NCBI RefSeq assembly: GCF_040545875.1
Contig: NZ_JBEPMR010000004.1
DNA length: 64,000 bases
DNA from: Faecalicatena_A orotica
GTDB lineage: Bacteria > Bacillota > Clostridia > Lachnospirales > Lachnospiraceae
Direction: 5' to 3' (one strand)
The number at the start of each line of letters is the position of its first letter. The stretch's first letter is position 1. Made by a program: the position numbers and the translations under genes. This document shows, piece by piece, positions 1 to 9,794 of the stretch. Under the pieces are notes generated by a model. It was not told where the DNA came from. It saw nothing but the letters and a program-made list of their open reading frames with translations, and made no database searches.

Positions 1-42
1 ATCTAAAGCGCCTCCTATGTACCAAACTTCATGGTTACTAAA

Positions 43-64
43 GCAGCCGGTTCTTCCCGGCTGC
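43..64 (-). terminator. Hairpin after the aldolase/MFS operon
   Basis: Arms GCAGCCGG and CCGGCTGC form an 8-bp GC-rich stem about 55 bases past the aldolase stop. The U tract on the minus strand is poor, so this is a probable terminator or 3' stabilising hairpin. Confidence 0.5.
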
Positions 65-117
65 TGCTATACCTGATATTATACAGAAACTTTTTTCCGC
101 CGTAAAGCAGACATTTT

Positions 118-966
118 CTATACCAGGGGCTTTTTACAATTAAAGACATCAATATGGTGCTTTACATTCTGGTAAACGCCCTCTACCATCGCCTCATTCA
201 GAGAGAAGTAGTTATGTACACCTGCCCCTCCTATGTATTCCTCTGCTTTTTTCACCAGAGAGTTGAAACTTGCGGTTGCAATATTTACCTTGCGGATTCC
301 AAGTGATATCGCCTTCCTGAAGTCTTCGTCCGTGATGCCGCTTCCCCCGTGGAGTACAAGCGGGACATCCACTGTTTGATGAATCTCCTCCAGAACATCG
401 AATGCAAGCTTTGGAGCCACCGGATAATTTCCATGTGCATTTCCGATTGCAACAGCCAGTGCATCCACACTGCTTCTTTCGCAGAAAACTTTCGCATCCT
501 GCGGGTTCGTACAGCGGATTCCATGATTTTCCGAACCGTCCTCACTTCCGCCTACCAGTCCCAGCTCAGCCTCCACTGTCGCACCATACTCGTCTGCCAG
601 ATTTTTTGCGGCTATCGTCCTTGAAATATTTTCTTCAAATGGAAGTGTTGACCCGTCAAACATCACGGAAGTAAACCCAAGCTCAAGAGCCTTCTTTAAA
701 GTTTCCAATGTCTGTCCGTGGTCCAGATGCACTGCCACATCCACCTTTGCTTCTCTTGCCGCCTGCACCATCATAGGCCCCATCATTGCCAGTGGTGAAT
801 GTTTCAGCCTGACTTCCGCAATCTGCAGTATGATCGGGGTATCCAGCTCCTCTGCTGCCTGTATTGCGCCTTTAACCATTTCCATATTACCTACACTGAA
901 CGCGCCGCACCCTCTGTTTTCCTTTGCCGCCTGAATAAGCAGATCCTTCATTTTTACAATTGACAT
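118..966 (-). CDS. Class II (zinc) ketose-bisphosphate aldolase
   Basis: A 282-residue TIM-barrel aldolase of the class II FbaA/GatY/KbaY family, which cleaves a ketose (bis)phosphate to dihydroxyacetone phosphate and an aldehyde. Visible metal and catalytic residues are HLDHG (80-84: D82, H83), E133/E135, H179 in GNAHGNY and H207 in LHGGSG. Length is full for the family. The start has an excellent GGAGGAG site 5-8 bases upstream. It overlaps the upstream MFS gene by 13 bases, so the two are translationally coupled. The exact substrate (fructose-, tagatose- or another ketose phosphate) cannot be read from sequence. The adjacent transporter suggests a peripheral carbon source rather than glycolysis. 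Confidence 0.88.
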   Translation of the reverse strand: MSIVKMKDLLIQAAKENRGCGAFSVGNMEMVKGAIQAAEELDTPIILQIAEVRLKHSPLAMMGPMMVQAAREAKVDVAVHLDHGQTLETLKKALELGFTSVMFDGSTLPFEENISRTIAAKNLADEYGATVEAELGLVGGSEDGSENHGIRCTNPQDAKVFCERSSVDALAVAIGNAHGNYPVAPKLAFDVLEEIHQTVDVPLVLHGGSGITDEDFRKAISLGIRKVNIATASFNSLVKKAEEYIGGAGVHNYFSLNEAMVEGVYQNVKHHIDVFNCKKPLV

Positions 967-2249
967 ATCGTCTCCTCCTTTTCTACCTGAATCTCTTCCT
1001 GTTTGACTACTGCATCTTTAGAATCTTTTTTTAATTCTCTTTCCAGTAAAATAATAAATATAAATGCTGCCGCTGCGAATGCCACACCGATCTTAAAGAC
1101 CAGGTTCATATCATATCCTGCATTCGTCACAGCCCCCGAAATTGCCGGGGCACCAAGGCTTGCCGCTACGATTCCCGACATGACGATCCCATAATTTTCC
1201 CCTGAATACTTCAGTCCGAATATCGAACTTGTCAATGACGGGAAACTTCCCATAATTCCGCCGTAGCATCCATACATCAGGATAATCGCGATGGTGGTCA
1301 CATAAGACCTAGACACAACAAGTGTTATCATGGCAATCATCGTAACTACCGTAACCCCCATCACACACTTCGTACGGCCCGTTTTATCAGAGATCGTAGG
1401 AAGCAGCAGCCTGACTGCCGCATTTACCACAGACCCGAACATGACTGCACTGGCCGCAACTGCCGCGCTGATTCCCCGCTCAGACTGAATGATCTGTGAA
1501 ACCGGAGAAACCATAAAGTATGACATCAGCCCGCAGAGCATGGTGGCTACCAGAAAATAAAACTTCTTCGTACGGATCATTTCACCCGCGGTATACTGGT
1601 GCTGCTCCTTGCCGCAGCTCTGTATCTGGGCCTGCGATGCAGAGCGCATCAGTTTATCACCCAGTTCTTTATCCGGGTTTTTAATAAAAATGACTCCGAA
1701 TATCCAGGAAGCCGCGATGGCGGAACCGATCACAAGAAACGTGAATTTCGGCCCTCCCGCCGCCAGAAGCGTCCTGCTCAAAGGCGCCAGGAAAAATCCG
1801 CACAGACCATTGGCTGTCACGATAATCCCTGAGGCAAACCCGATCTTATGGGGAAACCATTTCTGCGCAATAGAAAGAATCGTAGTATAGATCATTCCCT
1901 GTCCGAATCCCTGCATAAATCCATAAGTTATATAAATCGGTACCGGTGATGGCACGATCAGAAATGCAGACAACAGAATTCCCGCGGAAAAGATCCCTCC
2001 CCCGATCAGAATCGCTATCTTTGGATTATATCTGTCCTGAATCCGGCCGCCTACAATATTTCCAAAAACAAATGTGACAAGCGCCAGATAAAAGCACATC
2101 GACGCCTGCCCCTGCGTCCACCCCGCCTGTTCCATCACATAAGGCTGGTAAAGTGACCACACGTGCGGATACCCTGTAAAAAATATGGCAAACGCACCAA
2201 AGACCATCATAAGGTTCCTTTTCCTTGTCTGAGTTTTTTCTAACGCCAT
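954..2249 (-). CDS. MFS transporter, OFA (oxalate/formate antiporter)-like
   Basis: A 431-residue, 12-helix major facilitator of the OFA-like group. The N-terminal half shows the family-like stretches WSLYQPYVME (about 32-41) and GFMQGFGQGMIYTT (about 111-124) with a GGRIQDRY loop (67-74) in place of the usual GxxxDRxG motif. It imports or exchanges small organic acids in known relatives; the substrate here is unknown. It is first in a two-gene operon with the aldolase, and its 3' end overlaps that gene. Upstream is a TTGACA promoter with two direct repeats that could bind the nearby DeoR regulator. The C-terminus is cytoplasmic and rich in Glu and Lys. Confidence 0.82.
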   Translation of the reverse strand: MALEKTQTRKRNLMMVFGAFAIFFTGYPHVWSLYQPYVMEQAGWTQGQASMCFYLALVTFVFGNIVGGRIQDRYNPKIAILIGGGIFSAGILLSAFLIVPSPVPIYITYGFMQGFGQGMIYTTILSIAQKWFPHKIGFASGIIVTANGLCGFFLAPLSRTLLAAGGPKFTFLVIGSAIAASWIFGVIFIKNPDKELGDKLMRSASQAQIQSCGKEQHQYTAGEMIRTKKFYFLVATMLCGLMSYFMVSPVSQIIQSERGISAAVAASAVMFGSVVNAAVRLLLPTISDKTGRTKCVMGVTVVTMIAMITLVVSRSYVTTIAIILMYGCYGGIMGSFPSLTSSIFGLKYSGENYGIVMSGIVAASLGAPAISGAVTNAGYDMNLVFKIGVAFAAAAFIFIILLERELKKDSKDAVVKQEEIQVEKEETICQL

Positions 2250-2291
2250 CCCATTTCTCCTCCCGATTTCTTCCTTAACTTTTCATTTTTG

Positions 2292-2348
2292 AGTATGTTT
2301 TGGTAATATCTTTATGTTATTTTTATCATATTTTGGTGTTTTTGTCAA
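2292..2348 (-). promoter_or_regulatory. Promoter and paired direct repeats upstream of MFS/aldolase
   Basis: Minus-strand TTGACA (2343-2348), a 17-base spacer and TAAAAA (2320-2325). Two near-identical 13-mers, ATCATATTTTGGT at 2325-2337 and AGTATGTTTTGGT at 2292-2304, lie 33 bases apart (about three helical turns), one inside the spacer. They are candidate operators. The DeoR-family gene at 7149 is the obvious candidate binder, by inference only. The rest of the 304-base gap holds the divergent promoter at 2439. Confidence 0.5.
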
Positions 2349-2438
2349 CTCTTTATTACATCTTAATTACATCTCTGCTGTAAACTATCTGATTGCTTGA
2401 GTTACGGGATGCCATTTTGGGTATATTTTAGTTATTTA

Positions 2439-2467
2439 TTCACAATTTAACCAGAATGTACTATAAT
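2439..2467 (+). promoter_or_regulatory. SigA-type promoter of the secreted protease-like gene
   Basis: TTCACA (2439-2444), 17 bases, TATAAT (2462-2467). The roughly 80-base leader contains an inverted repeat (AACCGGCT near 2489, AGCCGG near 2507) before an AAAGGAG ribosome site. Confidence 0.7.
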
Positions 2468-2553
2468 GTATTCAGGTTATCTAACTAAACCGGCTCCCAG
2501 AATCATAAGCCGGCCGGTTAACATTCACCAGACGGATAAACAAAGGAGAAAGT

Positions 2554-5500
2554 ATGAAAAAAGATGTTTGTAAAAGGGGTGTTCGGATTGCAGCTTTATT
2601 AATGAGCTGTCTGCTTGCTGTTATTCCGGTATCTGCATCCAGTTCTGAAGTAGACAGGGAATCTCCCTATACAGGAGATGTTATTGTTGCTGTCAATGTA
2701 AATGCAGAGATTGACGATGATAATAAATTTTATGATTCGCTGGAATCCACAGGACTTGAAAGCATATGGGATTCAGCAGGAACAATGAGCCGCTCACCAG
2801 ACCAGTTGGAGGAATCAAAAGGAACCCGGTGTGGTATGCAGGCCATTCTGGAAGAAAACAGAATGGACATGCCAATACTGGAAGAATTACCCCAAATACC
2901 TTCCGTATTCAGTGATTCTTCTTACAAGGAAGGCGACGAAAAGGAGATACTAACAGCATCCCATAGAGATACACTGACAGATAACAAATTCACCGCTGCA
3001 GTCATTGCCACAGGGGACACCTGTACCATCTGGGCCGATAAGAATTATGCGGAGCAGTTGGTATCTGAAGAAAGTGATAAGATCCAGGCGCTTGTACAGG
3101 AGATCGATGACCGTATAGCACCTGTGCTTCTTGAGAATTTTGGGGATTCGCTTGGGTTCGATGTAGATCATGACAGGAAGACCGCCTTTGTCATCTACCC
3201 TTTTAAAGAAGATGATCTATGTGGCTTTTTCGACCCGATGGATGTCATATCTGGTCTGGGCGGGGAGTATGAAGAGTATAGAGATTCCGGATGCCAGATG
3301 GATATACTGCACATTAATCAGACATTTCTTGGAACAGATATTCTGTATCCCACCATTGCACATGAAAACCAGCATTTGATTAATTTCGCCCAGACCCTGG
3401 GATATTCGGACACATGGCTGAATGAGGTATTTTCTGAAAATGCCCAGGCTCTGGCAGGTTATGGCAATGATGAGGCCTCCCCTGAGGCAAATCAGGCAAT
3501 CCATTCCATCAATACAAGCGGGTATGCCTATCCCTTCGTGTTTACCGGATCCTATGTACCGCCGGTGGCAGACACATACGGACAATGGTATCTGTTTGGC
3601 CGTTATCTTGCCGCCCAGACAGAAGGCCTTGACGGTGGAGGCAATAATATATATAAGACGATTTTTAAGGCTGCCAGCGAGGAAGGCAGCGATCACGGAA
3701 TCTGTAATACAGATTCTCTTATGAAAGCACTCACACTGATCGGCTATGAGGGACCGGATGAATTTGAAAATCTGCTTTTGAATTATCATATGGCGCTTCT
3801 CCTCCGGCAGTCAGAAGGTCTGTACAGTATCGCCAAAAATGAGGAGAATCCATCTCTTATTGATGAGATTGAATTAGACCCCATCATCCCCCTACGGAAT
3901 AATGAAAGGCTGGATAAGATTCCGGGAGGCGGCTCAGCCTGTTATGTAAGCAGTCCGGGACAAATAGAACCGGCAGGGTATGGAACACATATTCAATATG
4001 CAGCGGCAGATCTGGAAGAAGTTATCTCTGATAAAGAACCAGAATATCTGCTGCCGGGAGAGAAGATTACCTTAAGTGCCCGCGGCAGGGATACGGTAAT
4101 CTATTATACAACAGACGGGTCAGACCCGGCAGACAGTGATTCATCAAGGAATCTGTATGAAGCTCCAATTCCTGCTAGGTCTAATATGGTTCTGAAAGCC
4201 TGTGCGTATTATTCCATGTACGATAAATATTCTCCTGCTTATACATGGGAGTACCATGTAAGACCGGCAAAGGTTACCGCCTCCCCGGAAATAACAGATA
4301 AGATGCAGCCGCTGCTTGTACAGGAGGGAACCTTTGTAACCCTTTCCTGTGAAACCGAGGGGGCCAGGATTTATTATAGTACAGAAGAAGGTGTTGCAGC
4401 CCTGGAAGATATGACCCTTTACACAGCACCCATTCCGGTTAACGGAGATACCGTCATCCAGGCAGTAAGCAGGATGGAGGGAGATGCAGAAGTTGAAAGC
4501 GGATTGCCCTGTATTTTCCGATACCGCACAGAGACAAAAGACGGAGACCGGTATGAACCGAATAATGACTTTGAACAGGCAGCGTCCTTTAGTTTTCCAT
4601 CGGTATTAAAGGGAACTCTTCATACGGCAGAAGATGTGGATATGTATACATTTACCCTTGAAAACACCGAGAATCTTAGTCTTACTCTTACCCCGCCGGC
4701 ATCGGGGAATTATGGCCTGACACTTTTTGACAAGGACAGAAAAGAGATAGGCAGCTCCGAGTTAAAAGGAAACAGCCAGAACATTCGTGTCACAAACGCC
4801 AACTCAGGAAAGTATTATGTAAAAGTAAAGAGTCTGGACGACAGCAGTTCTGATCTGGAAAGCTATGAGCTGGCTCTAAAACGGGAAATGAAAGCAGAGA
4901 ATATCAAAAACCTGGATTTATCCGAAATGAGTATGCTCCGGGCGCTCAACCAGAAGGGCAGTGAGACCGCCTGGTACATGGGAGCAAACGGCGGAGGACA
5001 TTTTCAAATGTCTATGGCTTATTTCTCCAGCTGGGAAGGGCCGCTGTTAGAAGAGGATGACCCATATCCATCCCAAGGAGTTGATGGAGCTGATCTGGAG
5101 AAAGAGTTTCAGGGGACTCTATATCAAAGTACTGCCGAAAAAGCACAGTACCATGTGCAGAATGCATTGTATCTGCCAAATGATACCCGTGAGAATTTTA
5201 TAGCAAATATAAAGAATGCCCTGTACAGCTATGGCGCTGCAGACATCTACGTTCTATGGTCTTACAGACATGCAACTGATGATAAGAAGAACCTGTATGT
5301 GGAAAAAATGAGTTCAGAATATGAAGCAGAAGGAGGCGGCCATATTATTACCGTCACCGGCTGGGATGATAATTACAGCCGGGATCATTTCACAGGCAGC
5401 AAAATGATAGCAGAACGCACAGGGGCAGCACCTCCAAAGCCGGAGAATAACGGCGCCTTTATCTGTAAAAATTCCTGGGGAACAGGAGCAGGGGAAGACG

Positions 5501-7119
5501 GTTATTTTTATCTTTCCTATGAGGATGCCTATATGATGAGTAATCTCGCGGCTGTATTTATGGCAGATGAACTGCCGGATGCTTATAACCATCAATATAA
5601 AAACGATACAAAAGGCTTTGTAGCCATCCTTCAAGGCAATTCCCCTCTTGCAGTCAGCGAAGTATTCGAATGCGGGGATAAGCCTGAACTTTTAAGGGCT
5701 GTTTCTTTCCAGACCGGCCAGACGAACTGCCATTATGAGATCTTTGTAAGAACAGGAAGAGAAACCGGACAAGAACCTCTGAAGAAGGTGGCGGAAGGAA
5801 CAAAGAAATATGCAGGGTTTTATACGGAACGCCTGGAGACACCGATACTGATTGAGGCTGGTACCTCTTTTGAAGTGATCATCCGGTTTCAGGGACTTTT
5901 GGAGAATAGCGTTTCCATTTGCGTCAGTTCTGATACCGGGGCAGCGGAAGGACAGCAGGTTGAACGGATTGCAGGAAAGGCATACGGCTATGAAGATTTC
6001 AAAGAAGGGCTGGATATAGGAATACTGGGATATTATCCCTGTATCCGTGCCTATACTTATGATGTTACGACACCGGACTATCGGGAAACATCCCTGCAGG
6101 GTGGACAGGAGTCTCCTGTGCAGCCGGAAGAACTCTCTCCCAAGGTAATGAAACTGGTGGAATCAGTAGTTCCAGTAACGGAAGAAGATGAGACACCATC
6201 CGTATACGGTGCACGTAAGGTAAACATGGGAAATAACAGCAGCGCCCCGGCGCCCGTAACAAATCTGCCGTCAAGATTTGACCTGCGGGAGACAGGCACC
6301 ATGACTCCGGTGCGCAATCAGGGACAGATTGGATCCTGCTGGACGTTTGCGGCGATTGCCTGTGTGGAAAATAATCTTGCAAGAACTGGAGGAGATGCGG
6401 TGGATTACCCGTCAAGCTTAAGTCTTGATAAGAGTGAAATAAATGTATCGCTCGGTGCCAAACAGCCAGAGCAGCCAATTTATCTGAAAGCAGTGCTTGG
6501 AGGCGGCCAGAACCCCGCCTCCACGAGGATTAACTGGAAAATAAGCGGTGACGCAGACAGTGTACAAATGAACCAGAGCACCAGCTTAAGCGGTGAAGAG
6601 GCTTTCGTACTTAAGGCTGTAAAGCCGGGGATTGTAACCGTTACGGCAGAAAGTGATGCAGATATGACCGTTACCGCAAACTGCCGGGTAATCATTACTG
6701 CAAAAGGCGTTGAAACTTTAAAAGTTACACCAGATAACATGACATTAAATATCGGTGAGACAGGACAGATTACTTCTGAAATCACTCCTGCCGATGCTTA
6801 TGATCAGACAGTATTATATGAAAGCAGTCACCCGGAAATTGCTTATGTGGATAAAAATGGTCTGGTTACTGCCGCCTCTGGCGGAAAAGCTGCTATTACT
6901 GTAAGGGCTGGAGAAGAACTGGCGAAAGTAGAGGTAACAGTGAAGGGTAAAGCGGCGGCAGTGCCAGGGGCAGGGACACATTCTGGTACAGCAGCAAAGA
7001 AGGACATTGGAACAGGAGATGAAAACAAGATCAGTATGTGGACGCTATTGATGCTTTTCGGTTTATGCGGAATCGTAGGAACATTGGCATTTAGAAGAAT
7101 ACAGACTGGTGTTTTGTAA
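2554..7119 (+). CDS. Giant secreted multidomain protein: M30-like plus split C1 (papain-like) protease, Ig-like repeats
   Basis: 1521 residues with a signal peptide (about 1-29). Domains in order: an M30-like metalloprotease region with HENQH at 270-274; two chitobiase-type C-terminal modules (about 497-565 and 571-650); a PPC-type beta-sandwich (about 665-775); the His/Asn half of a C1A cysteine protease (DLSEM 788-792, His 930 in GGGH, Asn-Ser-Trp near 974 in CKNSWGTG); a lectin-like region (about 1035-1170); then the Cys half of a C1A domain (PVRNQGQIGSCWTFA, Cys1262). Two Ig/BIG2-like domains follow (about 1290-1466), then DIGTGD, one hydrophobic segment and an Arg-rich tail. The tail resembles a degenerate sortase signal (usual form PxTGD). 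The protein is probably surface-anchored and acts on extracellular protein. Oddity: the Cys half of the C1A domain follows, rather than precedes, its His/Asn half. Confidence 0.85.
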   Translation: MKKDVCKRGVRIAALLMSCLLAVIPVSASSSEVDRESPYTGDVIVAVNVNAEIDDDNKFYDSLESTGLESIWDSAGTMSRSPDQLEESKGTRCGMQAILEENRMDMPILEELPQIPSVFSDSSYKEGDEKEILTASHRDTLTDNKFTAAVIATGDTCTIWADKNYAEQLVSEESDKIQALVQEIDDRIAPVLLENFGDSLGFDVDHDRKTAFVIYPFKEDDLCGFFDPMDVISGLGGEYEEYRDSGCQMDILHINQTFLGTDILYPTIAHENQHLINFAQTLGYSDTWLNEVFSENAQALAGYGNDEASPEANQAIHSINTSGYAYPFVFTGSYVPPVADTYGQWYLFGRYLAAQTEGLDGGGNNIYKTIFKAASEEGSDHGICNTDSLMKALTLIGYEGPDEFENLLLNYHMALLLRQSEGLYSIAKNEENPSLIDEIELDPIIPLRNNERLDKIPGGGSACYVSSPGQIEPAGYGTHIQYAAADLEEVISDKEPEYLLPGEKITLSARGRDTVIYYTTDGSDPADSDSSRNLYEAPIPARSNMVLKACAYYSMYDKYSPAYTWEYHVRPAKVTASPEITDKMQPLLVQEGTFVTLSCETEGARIYYSTEEGVAALEDMTLYTAPIPVNGDTVIQAVSRMEGDAEVESGLPCIFRYRTETKDGDRYEPNNDFEQAASFSFPSVLKGTLHTAEDVDMYTFTLENTENLSLTLTPPASGNYGLTLFDKDRKEIGSSELKGNSQNIRVTNANSGKYYVKVKSLDDSSSDLESYELALKREMKAENIKNLDLSEMSMLRALNQKGSETAWYMGANGGGHFQMSMAYFSSWEGPLLEEDDPYPSQGVDGADLEKEFQGTLYQSTAEKAQYHVQNALYLPNDTRENFIANIKNALYSYGAADIYVLWSYRHATDDKKNLYVEKMSSEYEAEGGGHIITVTGWDDNYSRDHFTGSKMIAERTGAAPPKPENNGAFICKNSWGTGAGEDGYFYLSYEDAYMMSNLAAVFMADELPDAYNHQYKNDTKGFVAILQGNSPLAVSEVFECGDKPELLRAVSFQTGQTNCHYEIFVRTGRETGQEPLKKVAEGTKKYAGFYTERLETPILIEAGTSFEVIIRFQGLLENSVSICVSSDTGAAEGQQVERIAGKAYGYEDFKEGLDIGILGYYPCIRAYTYDVTTPDYRETSLQGGQESPVQPEELSPKVMKLVESVVPVTEEDETPSVYGARKVNMGNNSSAPAPVTNLPSRFDLRETGTMTPVRNQGQIGSCWTFAAIACVENNLARTGGDAVDYPSSLSLDKSEINVSLGAKQPEQPIYLKAVLGGGQNPASTRINWKISGDADSVQMNQSTSLSGEEAFVLKAVKPGIVTVTAESDADMTVTANCRVIITAKGVETLKVTPDNMTLNIGETGQITSEITPADAYDQTVLYESSHPEIAYVDKNGLVTAASGGKAAITVRAGEELAKVEVTVKGKAAAVPGAGTHSGTAAKKDIGTGDENKISMWTLLMLFGLCGIVGTLAFRRIQTGVL

Positions 7120-7148
7120 GAATCAATTTCATTCAAAAGGAGCTTGTT

Positions 7149-7919
7149 ATGAGAACACAAAGAATTGATTTGATAGAAAAATATATTATGCGGGAGAAGT
7201 CTGTCACCCTCGATGTCCTCTGCGAGGAATTCAAGGTTTCCAAGAATACCATCCGCAGAGACATTGACTCGCTGGCAGAAAAGGGCGTAATCCGGAAAGT
7301 ATACGGCGGAGTTACAGCCGTATCCGCATCCGGGCTTTCTCCCAAACTGATCCCCTATGAGACCCGCCACTTCACACTCCCTGAAGAAAAAGATCAAATA
7401 TGCAGGCTGGCTTCACAATATGTGAAAGACGGGGATATCATCTACATAGACACCGGCACGACGTGCCTCAATATGGTCGACCATATTTCAGACAGGCAGT
7501 GTACCATCCTGACCAACAGCCTGCAGGTATGTCTGAAGGCCGTGCCCTATCCGAACCTGAACATCATCTCCCTCCCCGGGAAATTAAAGCGAGAAACCCT
7601 GTCCTATGTAGGAAGCGAAATCGTAGATTACCTTAAGACATATAATATAGGAAAAGCCTTCATGGCATGCTCCGGGGCCACCATAGAAAACGGCCTTACA
7701 AATGCCACGACAGAAGAATACATCGTAAAGAAAGCTGTCATGGAAAACACGGGCGAGTCCTACCTTCTGGCGGACCACACAAAATTCGGGCACTTCTCCC
7801 TGATGACCTATGCACATCTGGAGGATATTGATTATATTATCACGGACCAGACACCGGGAAATGAGTATACAGATTTTTGTCAGGAACACCAGATACAGAT
7901 CGTGGCTTGTAGGGAATAG
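7149..7919 (+). CDS. DeoR/GlpR-family transcriptional regulator
   Basis: 256 residues. The N-terminal DeoR helix-turn-helix (about 5-58) contains VTLDVLCEEFKVSKNTIRRDIDSLAEKG. It is followed by the DeoR C-terminal sensor domain with the sugar-phosphate-binding pattern YIDTGTTC (about 98-105) and the late LLADHTKFG. Family members are repressors relieved by phosphorylated sugar intermediates. The start has AAGGAG seven bases upstream, and only 29 bases separate it from the preceding gene, so cotranscription is possible. A likely target is the MFS/aldolase operon, whose promoter carries direct repeats; this is inferred from proximity and chemistry. Confidence 0.88.
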   Translation: MRTQRIDLIEKYIMREKSVTLDVLCEEFKVSKNTIRRDIDSLAEKGVIRKVYGGVTAVSASGLSPKLIPYETRHFTLPEEKDQICRLASQYVKDGDIIYIDTGTTCLNMVDHISDRQCTILTNSLQVCLKAVPYPNLNIISLPGKLKRETLSYVGSEIVDYLKTYNIGKAFMACSGATIENGLTNATTEEYIVKKAVMENTGESYLLADHTKFGHFSLMTYAHLEDIDYIITDQTPGNEYTDFCQEHQIQIVACRE

Positions 7920-7933
7920 AATCCGCGCAAAAA

Positions 7934-8000
7934 AACGGAGAGGGGCCCCTGATGTCTGTCCCCGGCTCTCACCGCCGGAGATATCTCCCCTCCCCGTTCT
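7934..8000. terminator. Convergent inverted-repeat structure
   Basis: Outer arms ACGGAGAGGGG (7935-7945) and CCCCTCCCCGT (near 7987-7997), with an inner stem CCGGC/GCCGG (7962-7966 and 7974-7978), lie between converging DeoR and YesM genes. It probably ends transcription from one or both sides, though U tracts are weak. Confidence 0.4.
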
Positions 8001-8021
8001 CTATAGTCACGGGTTTCTTTT

Positions 8022-9794
8022 TTAGTTTTCCCTCTTTGGCACGACAAGCGTTATCGTTGTGCCTTTTTCCTCTTCGCTGAATATATTGATTCCGTAATCC
8101 AGTCCATAGATTAGTTTGATCCTGTCATCCACATTCCCAATCCCGATTCCTGTGAAATGCTCACTTTTCCGGTTTTCTTTTTTATGGAGCGCCATGAGCT
8201 GTTCTGTCCTGATTCCGACTCCGTTGTCGGTGATGTCAAACTTCAGGTTTCCCCCTGTCTCTTTTACAAATACCTGAATCCGGCCTGTCCTGCCCTCAGG
8301 AAAAGCATGGAAAAAGGCGTTCTCTACAAATGGCTGCAGGATCAGCTTCGGTACCTTATAGTGATTGCACTGGGGCATCACAAAGAATTCTACCTTTATG
8401 GCATCTCCATAGCGTGCCTGATTGATCAGCACGTAATTGTTCAGATTTTCTATTTCCTGCCCTACTGTTACGAATTCATCCGAATTGCTGATCACATTTC
8501 TCAAAAGAGAAATAAATGCATCTATTACTTTCGTGGATTTTCCGGCATCTCCCTGCCAGATGAGCCATTTGATGCTCGCCAGCGTATTATACATGTAATG
8601 CGGGTTTATCTGCATCTGGAGCGCATGGATCTCTGCAGTACGCTTATCTTCCTGAACCCGGATCAGCTGGGTGATATATTTATCGAGTTCATCCACCATC
8701 CTGTTGTATGTTTCCGACACTTCCCGCACTTCATAAGTCCCCTCCACCGGTACGTGTCCCTTGAAATCATTATCCTTCGAATTCTTCATAGCCTTCACAA
8801 GAACACCCAGAGGCTTGGCCTGCTGCCTTAGAAAATAAATCAACAGACAAACAACTGCTGCCGAAATCAGTAACGTAAGCAGCACGAGATTATTCACATT
8901 GTAGTGTTCCTTAAAAGCCTCATCCGGATTAATGATTCCAACAATCTTATAGTTCGTGCTCTGCAGTTTCTGCATCAGGTATGTGCGGATGCTTCCGCTC
9001 TTTTTAATTTCTTTCCGGTCTTCCTCTTGTCCGGTCATGGCTGCAACAACTTCGTCAAGCTCCTGGTACACTGTATTCCCTGATTCGAAGAACTCCCTGT
9101 TATCAGACGATATAACTTCATTATCCTGATTCAGCAGCACAATATCACTCGTTCTGGATGTAAAATGACTGTACATCCTGCGGATATCACTTTCCTTAAT
9201 TGTAATAAACGCAATTGCATCCGCGTACCCCGTATTACTGTAGGACCAGGCCTTAGCCATCATAACAACCGGCTCACTCTTCATGACATTCGTAAAGCCG
9301 GATGGTTCATATTTACATATAATTTTATTCATATTGGCTCTTGCCGCTTCCGCCACCCGACTGTTCCAGATTTCATCCTTTTCGGATGCAAAGATATCTG
9401 ATTTACTGCACAGGTAACTTTTCCCGTCCTGCCCCAGAATGAAGACACTGATTTCATTGTAATCGGTTATCTTTGAATTTTTCAGCTGCTCATTCAGAAG
9501 ATACCGGTTTTCCATCACGGCTGTTTCATCCTTCTGTACCTTCGTAAGATATGTCTCCATATTTTCATTGCCGCTTATGGCGGACATAATATCTGTCATA
9601 TCCCGGTAAAAATCATAGAATTCACTATCAATCTGGCTGAAAATCTTTTGCTGGGACTCGGCAAAATTATCTACAAAAACCTTTTTGGAAATGGTGATAT
9701 TTACGACACTGAGCAATACCGCCAGTATCACAATACCGATGATTACGGTTCCCACTACTTTAAACAACAGGCTGTTTGCATGTATCTTCTTCAT
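8022..9794 (-). CDS. YesM-type sensor histidine kinase
   Basis: 590 residues. One N-terminal membrane segment (about 13-33), an extracytoplasmic sensor region to about 300, a second membrane segment (about 303-323), HAMP, then the His_kinase module QMQINPHYMYNTLASIKW (phospho-accepting His in NPHYMYN) and a HATPase with DNGVGI. This is the standard layout of YesM/LytS kinases that pair with AraC-type response regulators. The start overlaps the stop of the preceding YesN gene by four bases (ATGA), so the pair is coupled. Last gene of the sugar ABC operon beginning at 14486. It presumably senses an extracellular sugar or a loaded binding protein. Confidence 0.9.
   Translation of the reverse strand: MKKIHANSLLFKVVGTVIIGIVILAVLLSVVNITISKKVFVDNFAESQQKIFSQIDSEFYDFYRDMTDIMSAISGNENMETYLTKVQKDETAVMENRYLLNEQLKNSKITDYNEISVFILGQDGKSYLCSKSDIFASEKDEIWNSRVAEAARANMNKIICKYEPSGFTNVMKSEPVVMMAKAWSYSNTGYADAIAFITIKESDIRRMYSHFTSRTSDIVLLNQDNEVISSDNREFFESGNTVYQELDEVVAAMTGQEEDRKEIKKSGSIRTYLMQKLQSTNYKIVGIINPDEAFKEHYNVNNLVLLTLLISAAVVCLLIYFLRQQAKPLGVLVKAMKNSKDNDFKGHVPVEGTYEVREVSETYNRMVDELDKYITQLIRVQEDKRTAEIHALQMQINPHYMYNTLASIKWLIWQGDAGKSTKVIDAFISLLRNVISNSDEFVTVGQEIENLNNYVLINQARYGDAIKVEFFVMPQCNHYKVPKLILQPFVENAFFHAFPEGRTGRIQVFVKETGGNLKFDITDNGVGIRTEQLMALHKKENRKSEHFTGIGIGNVDDRIKLIYGLDYGINIFSEEEKGTTITLVVPKREN

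Noticed and set aside
3217..3789. 190-residue frame antisense to the giant protease gene
   Set aside because: A shadow of a strongly supported gene; Cys/Ile-rich, no start signals or family match.
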